A stretch of 64,000 bases of DNA from Brevibacillus sp. DP1.3A (lineage in GTDB: Bacteria; Bacillota; Bacilli; Brevibacillales; Brevibacillaceae). Each line of letters starts with the position of its first letter. Position 1 is the first letter of the stretch. A program made the translations under genes and the position numbers. A model generated the notes under the pieces. It was not told the origin of the DNA. It made no database searches and saw only the letters and a list, made by a program, of their open reading frames with translations. Location: assembly GCF_013284245.2 (NCBI RefSeq), contig NZ_CP085876.1:2143501-2207500 (forward strand), written 5' to 3'. This document shows positions 59,182 to 64,000 of this stretch, piece after piece.

Positions 59182-59763
59182 ATGTTGGATCGACACGAAC
59201 GTAATGATGCGAAGCGGAAGGAAGATACCGGTTTTTCCGAGACGGTTGATCAGCACGACAGGGAGTTTACAGCGAATACTTGGACACAGGCCGTCTTTGA
59301 CGAAGAGGAAGAGCGGTCGAGGCGCAGGATTCACTATGACCCCCATTCCTTGACAGAGCGCTATACAGGCGAGCTGGATGAGGAGCGAAACGACTTTTCG
59401 GAGCGTTTGGATGGCGTTGTCCTGACAAAAGAGGATCGTTCACCGGTCGCCAAAGTCAGAGATGACGACATCGAGGCGGCGGCGGAAATCGCCGAGCCGT
59501 TTCCGACCAGTCGTGCTGCCAGTGAGATCGACACAGACGAGGACAACCGGGAAAATGGGGCCAGCGGTATCGGGATGACTGGCTTGGGCTTATCGATCCT
59601 GTCCCTGTTTCTTATGCCGTACTTGGTGGCTCCAATTGGTATGGTGCTTGGCTATCTGGCGTATCGACGCAACTCGAAGACGCTGGGAGCTTGGGCGATG
59701 ATCGTAGGTGCTATTGCCATTTTGGGTGCATTAGTCATCTACCCGTTCTATACGGCTCGCTAA
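59182..59763 (+). CDS. yqfX: YqfX-like membrane protein (DUF4190-type C terminus)
   Basis: A 193-residue protein: a highly charged cytoplasmic N-terminal 125 residues (Asp/Glu/Arg-rich), then two hydrophobic helices (about 131-157 and 167-190, LGLSILSLFLMPYLVAPIGMVLGYLAYR and GAWAMIVGAIAILGALVI) of DUF4190 type. YqfX of B. subtilis, next to yqfW, has the same arrangement. AAGGGG lies 11 bases before the ATG. Function unknown. Confidence 0.83.
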   Translation: MLDRHERNDAKRKEDTGFSETVDQHDREFTANTWTQAVFDEEEERSRRRIHYDPHSLTERYTGELDEERNDFSERLDGVVLTKEDRSPVAKVRDDDIEAAAEIAEPFPTSRAASEIDTDEDNRENGASGIGMTGLGLSILSLFLMPYLVAPIGMVLGYLAYRRNSKTLGAWAMIVGAIAILGALVIYPFYTAR

Positions 59764-59777
59764 AAGTATCAAACCGC

Positions 59778-59814
59778 AAAACCTCTCCGGTTCATTTAGC
59801 CGGAGAGGTTTTTT
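59778..59814. terminator. Bidirectional terminator after yqfX
   Basis: AAAACCTCTCCGG pairs with CCGGAGAGGTTTT; between convergent genes. Confidence 0.88.
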
Positions 59815-59828
59815 ATGTTGCACCACTG

Positions 59829-60359
59829 CTATTTGTATAAAGAGGAGACGAAAGGCGTAATTGCTGCGATAACGGCGTCACAAAACACATCGGAACGACG
59901 TACGCGATTATCCGTTAACAGGGAATAGGCGCCGCCGCGATGATTACTGCCGACGGTTTTCCCCCATTCATCTATGATGGTACTGAGCTCAATTTGCTCC
60001 TGCTGGATTCGGTGAACGGCTTGATTCGGGATAGGAAAAGCCAATCCTTTTCCAATAAATAGCTCACTTCCATTCCAGGCTGCGCAGATGGAAATCAAAT
60101 ACCACTGTTTTGTAAACTGCTCATCGTACATAAGCCCGCCTTCCAAGCCTAGCCCAATGTCTGCTTCTGGGGTTTGACTACGTGCAGCTTTTGCTCGATT
60201 GATCGCTCCTGTAATCGTTTCTTCTTCACTCATCGGCTGAGCCGCTACACCCGAGGGAACAGATAAGCAGAATGGCTCCGTTCCGGTTGCTTTCTGTACA
60301 GCGAGACGCTTTGCTTCATTTTTCGTTCCGAGCGCATAGCGGAAAATATGATAATCCAA
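59829..60359 (-). CDS. DUF84-family inosine/xanthosine triphosphatase
   Basis: A 176-residue house-cleaning NTPase of the YjjX/DUF84 family that hydrolyses inosine and xanthosine triphosphates. Segments: YALGTKNEAKRLAVQKATG (about 8-26), PSGVAAQPMSEEETITGAINRAKAA (substrate/metal Glu), DIGLGLEGGL and the C-terminal GGAYSLLTDNRVRRSDV. TTG start at 60359 behind AGAGGTGG; a longer frame to 60521 overlaps the divergent dapF start and lacks family sequence. Confidence 0.87.
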   Translation of the reverse strand: MDYHIFRYALGTKNEAKRLAVQKATGTEPFCLSVPSGVAAQPMSEEETITGAINRAKAARSQTPEADIGLGLEGGLMYDEQFTKQWYLISICAAWNGSELFIGKGLAFPIPNQAVHRIQQEQIELSTIIDEWGKTVGSNHRGGAYSLLTDNRVRRSDVFCDAVIAAITPFVSSLYK

Positions 60360-60500
60360 CGGCTTGTTCCACCTCTTTCCATCATCGATGCTAGTCGTAG
60401 TATACCACCTTTTGATTCGACCGCGATTCTCTAGGTTGTGATAAGATAATGCATAGAAAAGAGTCAGACCTAGCATACGAAAGAGAAAGAGGAGTGGACG

Positions 60501-61361
60501 ATGAAATTTACAAAGCTGCATGGCTTGGGTAATGATTACGTTTACGTCAACTGTTTGGAGGAAGACTTGTCGGGTGTAGATTTACCCGAATTGGCTAGAA
60601 GGGTGAGCGATCGGAATTTTGGCATTGGGGGCGATGGACTGATCCTCATTATGCCATCTGAGCGAGCAGACTTTCGCATGCGGGTATTTAACAATGATGG
60701 CAGCGAAGCAAAAAATTGCGGAAACGGCTTGCGCTGTGTGAGCAAGTACGTATACGATCACGGTTTGACTCAGCAAACAACGTTTACCGTTGAGACGTTG
60801 GGTGGGACCGTTACTCCTGTCGTATCGCTTGGAACAGACGGTAAGGTCGATCAAGTAACAATTGATATGGGAGAGCCTCGTTTTGAGCGAGCAGCAATTC
60901 CAATGACAGGTATTCCTGAAGAGCAAGTGCGAGAAGAGGTAATCGAAGTCGGTGGAACTGCGTTTACGATGACTGCTGTTTCGATGGGCAATCCTCATGC
61001 CATCCTTTTCGTGGATGAAGTGAAGGAAGAAGATGTTCGTCACTACGGGCCAATGATCGAGTATCATGAATGGTTTCCTGAACGGACTAATGTCGAATTT
61101 ATCCAAATATTGAATCAAGAGGAAATTCTGTTCCGTGTATGGGAGAGGGGATCAGGTGTCACGCTTGCCTGTGGGACAGGAGCTTGCGCTGCTGCAGTAG
61201 CTGCCCACTTGAGTGGAAAGACCGGTAGAAAAGTCACTGTTCACCTGGCAGGAGGAGATCTCTTTATTGAATGGAAGGAAGCGGATAACCGCGTCTATAT
61301 GACGGGTCCGGCTACTGAAGTTTTTTCTGGTAAGTATTTGGGGGAGCTCCCATTTAAATAA
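60501..61361 (+). CDS. dapF: Diaminopimelate epimerase
   Basis: A 286-residue cofactor-independent epimerase converting LL- to meso-diaminopimelate, for lysine and peptidoglycan. Catalytic cysteines in NCGNGLRCVSKY (Cys about 74) and ACGTGACAAAV (Cys about 225), with FTKLHGLGNDYVYV start and IGGDGLILI. Two pseudo-symmetrical domains of family length. GAGGAG eight bases before the ATG. Single gene, with terminator at its end. Confidence 0.97.
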   Translation: MKFTKLHGLGNDYVYVNCLEEDLSGVDLPELARRVSDRNFGIGGDGLILIMPSERADFRMRVFNNDGSEAKNCGNGLRCVSKYVYDHGLTQQTTFTVETLGGTVTPVVSLGTDGKVDQVTIDMGEPRFERAAIPMTGIPEEQVREEVIEVGGTAFTMTAVSMGNPHAILFVDEVKEEDVRHYGPMIEYHEWFPERTNVEFIQILNQEEILFRVWERGSGVTLACGTGACAAAVAAHLSGKTGRKVTVHLAGGDLFIEWKEADNRVYMTGPATEVFSGKYLGELPFK

Positions 61362-61370
61362 CAGCAAGCC

Positions 61371-61406
61371 AAAACCGTTCCGTCGAAATCGACAGGAGCG
61401 GTTTTT
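61371..61406 (+). terminator. Terminator of dapF
   Basis: AAAACCG-TCC pairs with GGA-CGGTTTT, then T6. Confidence 0.85.
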
Positions 61407-61410
61407 TCAC

Positions 61411-61458
61411 AAAAAATAGCGTGGTCACGGCGAATCCTTCATGCCGTCACCACGCTAT
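61411..61458 (-). terminator. Terminator of the coiled-coil micro-gene
   Basis: ATAGCGTGGT-ACGGC pairs with GCCGT-ACCACGCTAT around an 11-base loop, minus-strand T6. Confidence 0.85.
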
Positions 61459-61474
61459 CGAATTCGAATGAGCG

Positions 61475-61621
61475 TCACGCGTTGTACACCTCATTTAGGT
61501 ATGCGACATCTGTGCGATCGTACTGAGGGTTATTTTTGTTCATCTTCGCCAGTTCCGCTTGCAGTCTTTTCAATTCGGCTTCCATCTTCTTGATTTCTTC
61601 TTGCATAGCTTGTGCTGTCAT
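61475..61621 (-). CDS. Coiled-coil micro-protein (48 aa)
   Basis: A 48-codon frame: MTAQAMQEEIKKMEAELKRLQAELAKMN has a clean heptad pattern, then a polar tail NKNNPQYDRTDVAYLNEVYNA. GGAGAG lies seven bases before the ATG, and a strong terminator follows. A short free-standing coiled coil; may dimerise with itself or cap a larger protein. No family known to me. Conservation check would tell if it is real. Confidence 0.7.
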   Translation of the reverse strand: MTAQAMQEEIKKMEAELKRLQAELAKMNKNNPQYDRTDVAYLNEVYNA

Positions 61622-61897
61622 GGTGGTTCTCTCCTTGTTGTCGTTTTTTATCTAAATTTATTGACTATTCTAACGAAAGGCCAAAACAATGTAAATAGCC
61701 TATATTTGGATGTAAGCGCTTTATCCGTGAATAGTCTGTGAACGGATGTTCAGATTGTCTGATTTGGTCTTTTGAGAGCAACGCAATCGGGGAAAAATAA
61801 GGTCGAGAAGTGTAATACTTTGTATGTTCTTTACGAAAAGTCATGTTATGATGAAGCGTAGTATTCGGGCATCTTGCCCTTAGGAAGGTGTGTACTG

Positions 61898-63067
61898 GTG
61901 ATTTACTTGGACAACAGTGCGACTACCCGGCCTCATCCTCAAGTGATTGAAACCGTTAGACGCGCGATGGAAAGCTACTATGGAAATCCGTCTTCTTTGC
62001 ATCAAAAAGGAGTAGAGGCGGAAAATGTACTGAAGCAGGCGCGAAAGGTTGCCGCTCAGTATTTGGGCTGTAAAGAAAGTGAAGTTATTTTTACTTCAGG
62101 TGGTACGGAGAGCAATAATACGGCGATCAAGGGTATAGCCTTTCAATATCAAAACAGAGGGAAACATATTATTACGACGCAGGTAGAGCATCCGGCTGTT
62201 TACGATGTTTGCAAACAGTTGGAAGGCCTAGGGTTTACTGTGACGTATCTGCCGGTAGATAACGAAGGTCGTGTATCGGTAGAAGCTATTCAGAAAGCAA
62301 TGCGTCCGGATACGATTCTCGTTTCGGTTATGCATGTGAACAACGAGCTGGGAACCATTCAACCGATCTTGGAAATCGGACAATGGTTGAAGCAATTCCC
62401 GAAAGTCTTGTTTCACGTCGATGCTGTCCAAGGAATTGGGAAAGTTCCTTTGCGCATCAAGGATTCAGGGATTGATCTGTTGAGCGTCTCTGCTCACAAG
62501 TTTTACGGCCCCAGAGGAGTCGGCATTTTGTATAAACGAGAAGGCTTGATCATTCACCCGTTGATGATGGGTGGCGGTCAAGAAGGCGGTGTTCGCTCAG
62601 GAACGGAAAACCTCCCAGCCATCGCTGGTATGGCAAAAGCAATCCGGATTCTAGAAGAACTGGGTAGCGTGGAGATGATCAGGCTGCAAACATTGAATCA
62701 ACTGCTTCGGGAAGGGATTGCAACGATTGAAGGTTGCATAGTCAATACCCCGGAAGCGAATACGGCTCCCCATATTATGAACTTGTCAGTACCAGGAGTA
62801 AAAGCAGAAGTCCTGTTGCATGCTTTGGAGGATAAAGGCTTTCTGATATCCACTAAGTCCGCATGCTCATCCAAAGTCAATGAGCCAAGCAGAGTTTTGA
62901 CTGCGATTGGCATCGAGCGGGATTGCGCATTGTCGTCTCTGCGGATCAGTCTGGGCCGTGAAAATATAGCGGAGGACATTCAGCAGTTTTTGAAGGCGTT
63001 AGAGGAATGCGTCAGTGTGCTTCGTACCTATATAAAACAAAAACCTGCCCCCGCTCAAAGAAAATAG
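61898..63067 (+). CDS. nifS: Cysteine desulfurase (NifS/IscS-like, NifZ of B. subtilis)
   Basis: A 389-residue PLP enzyme releasing sulfur from cysteine. DNSATTRPHPQV start, TSGGTESNNTAI, HVDAVQG and Lys in SAHKFYGPRGVG (about 206) for PLP; active-site Cys in SACSSKVNEPSRVL (about 326). With thiI directly behind (24 bp), it supplies sulfur for tRNA 4-thiouridine, as the nifZ-thiI pair does in B. subtilis. GTG start eight bases behind TAGGAAGG; a frame eight codons longer has no site. The 276-bp region before it has no other gene. Confidence 0.95.
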   Translation: MIYLDNSATTRPHPQVIETVRRAMESYYGNPSSLHQKGVEAENVLKQARKVAAQYLGCKESEVIFTSGGTESNNTAIKGIAFQYQNRGKHIITTQVEHPAVYDVCKQLEGLGFTVTYLPVDNEGRVSVEAIQKAMRPDTILVSVMHVNNELGTIQPILEIGQWLKQFPKVLFHVDAVQGIGKVPLRIKDSGIDLLSVSAHKFYGPRGVGILYKREGLIIHPLMMGGGQEGGVRSGTENLPAIAGMAKAIRILEELGSVEMIRLQTLNQLLREGIATIEGCIVNTPEANTAPHIMNLSVPGVKAEVLLHALEDKGFLISTKSACSSKVNEPSRVLTAIGIERDCALSSLRISLGRENIAEDIQQFLKALEECVSVLRTYIKQKPAPAQRK

Positions 63068-63091
63068 TGTGGACAACTAAAAGGAGATAAA

Positions 63092-64000
63092 CATGAACTA
63101 CGATGTTATTTTAATTCGTTATGGTGAGTTGGCGCTTAAAGGGAAAAACCGCGATCAATTCGAAGAGGCACTTGTAAAAAGTGTGAGAAACGTACTGCGC
63201 TCGTTTTTTAAAGTAAAAGTTCGACGCAATTACGGTCGGATGTATGTGGAGCTGCACGGTGAGGACGCTTATGCGGTTATGGAACGATTGAAGCGCGTTT
63301 TTGGTATTTCTTCCTTTAGTCCGACGATCCAGGTAGATCCTGATATTGAAACGATCAAGGAAAAAGCGCTGGAGTTGGTTCGTCAATTGAATCCACAACC
63401 GCGTACGTTCCGCGTGGTTTCTCGTCGTGCGGATAAACGCTATCCGATTCCTTCTATGGAAGTGAATCGAATGGTGGCAACGCATATCTTGCGCGCACTG
63501 CCAGCGATTAGTGTAGACTTGCACGAGCCAGATACCATCGTGAATGTAGAAATTCGCACAGAGGGTACTTACATTAGCTGTGAAACCATCCGGGGACTAG
63601 GTGGCTTGCCAGTTGGGGTGAGCGGAAAAGTACTGCTGCTTCTATCTGGGGGAATCGACAGTCCTGTCGCTGGCTGGATGATGCTGAAGCGTGGTGTGAC
63701 GCTTGAAGCGATCCACTTCCACAGCTATCCGTTTACGAGCGAGCGTGCTTTGCAAAAAGTGCGTGACTTGGCTCATAAGCTGACGAAATGGGGAGGAACT
63801 GTTCGTCTCCACGTCGTACCGTTTACTGAGATTCAGACAGCTATTCGTGAAAAATGTCCAGAAGACTATTTGATCACCATCATGCGTCGCTTCATGATGC
63901 GCATTTCGGAGCGTGTTGCGGAAAATACCAATGCCAAGGCACTTGCAACAGGAGAAAGCCTCGGTCAAGTGGCGTCGCAAACCTTGGAAAGCATGGACAC
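63092..64000 (+). CDS. thiI: tRNA 4-thiouridine synthase ThiI (partial, runs off the window)
   Basis: The first 303 residues of ThiI: ferredoxin-like and THUMP domains (about 1-165; LIRYGELALKGKNRDQFEEAL), then the PP-loop ATPase motif SGGIDSPVAGWMMLKRG (about 188-204). It adenylates U8 of tRNA and inserts sulfur from the desulfurase encoded before it; in some bacteria it also supports thiazole synthesis. AAAGGAGAT precedes the ATG. About 100 residues are missing at the right edge. Confidence 0.96.

Noticed and set aside
1..64000. tRNA, rRNA or CRISPR arrays
   Set aside because: No cloverleaf, rRNA-like or regularly spaced repeat series seen on either strand by eye.

Overview
This is about 64 kb of a spore-forming, low-to-mid GC Firmicute chromosome. 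Gene content and order fit Brevibacillus (Paenibacillaceae). The order rpsD, dgcP-type GAF-GGDEF, yttP-type TetR, EzrA-like protein, nifS/iscS, thiI and the block aroA(DAHPS)-ccpA-acuCBA-pbp resemble the Bacillus subtilis 'yt' region, and there are several sporulation genes (ytrH, ytrI, spo0M, yheC/D-type, YjcZ-like micro-ORFs). The genus is inferred from memory of families and synteny, not from a database search. No rRNA, tRNA, CRISPR array or classical IS element was seen.

Region 1 (1-4.2 kb) is the most remarkable part. A 240-codon HtrA-like serine protease gene on the minus strand is split by a 3.2 kb element. The His and Asp of the catalytic triad lie in the part at 3729-4189 and the Ser in the part at 239-505. 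The element carries a large serine recombinase beside one end, an HxlR regulator and a YheC/YheD-type endospore-coat ATP-grasp gene. Its two junctions share GAACC (13 of 16 bases in a wider window), and joining them there restores the protease frame exactly. The organisation resembles the skin and SPbeta intervening elements that excise in the sporulating mother cell.

Region 2 (4.4-21 kb) is mostly housekeeping: PadR regulator, M29 aminopeptidase, a YjcZ-like spore micro-protein, small zinc proteins, ytxJ, a 718-residue FtsA-like ATPase, aroA (DAHP synthase-chorismate mutase), csoR-like, ccpA, an MTA/SAH nucleosidase fused to a glutaredoxin domain, acuCBA, a class A PBP with two FN3 domains, and rpsD with its leader. 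Region 3 (21-34 kb) holds envelope and signalling genes: a YcdB/SLH surface protein, a histidine phosphatase, a diguanylate cyclase, an MBL-fold hydrolase, a lipoprotein, a TetR regulator, and an EzrA-like protein carrying an extracytoplasmic TPM domain.

Region 4 (34-42 kb) holds a GNAT protein, M42 peptidase, MFS exporter, tiny hydrophilic genes, ytrHI, spo0M, micro-ORFs and a codY gene outside the usual hslVU context with a candidate CodY box. Region 5 (42-52.5 kb) is a nine-gene peptide-catabolism operon: M81 (MlrC-like) metallopeptidase, RpiR regulator, complete Opp/Dpp ABC importer, N-succinylamino-acid racemase/OSBS-type enolase and a cytoplasmic S12 serine hydrolase (MlrB-like). It looks built for D-amino-acid-containing peptides. 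Region 6 (52.5-64 kb) has an ArsR-type regulator with an MFS exporter, two more MFS exporters, an SDR, a DUF1540 protein, yqfW/yqfX-like genes, a DUF84 NTPase, dapF, a coiled-coil micro-protein, and nifS-thiI (thiI runs off the window).
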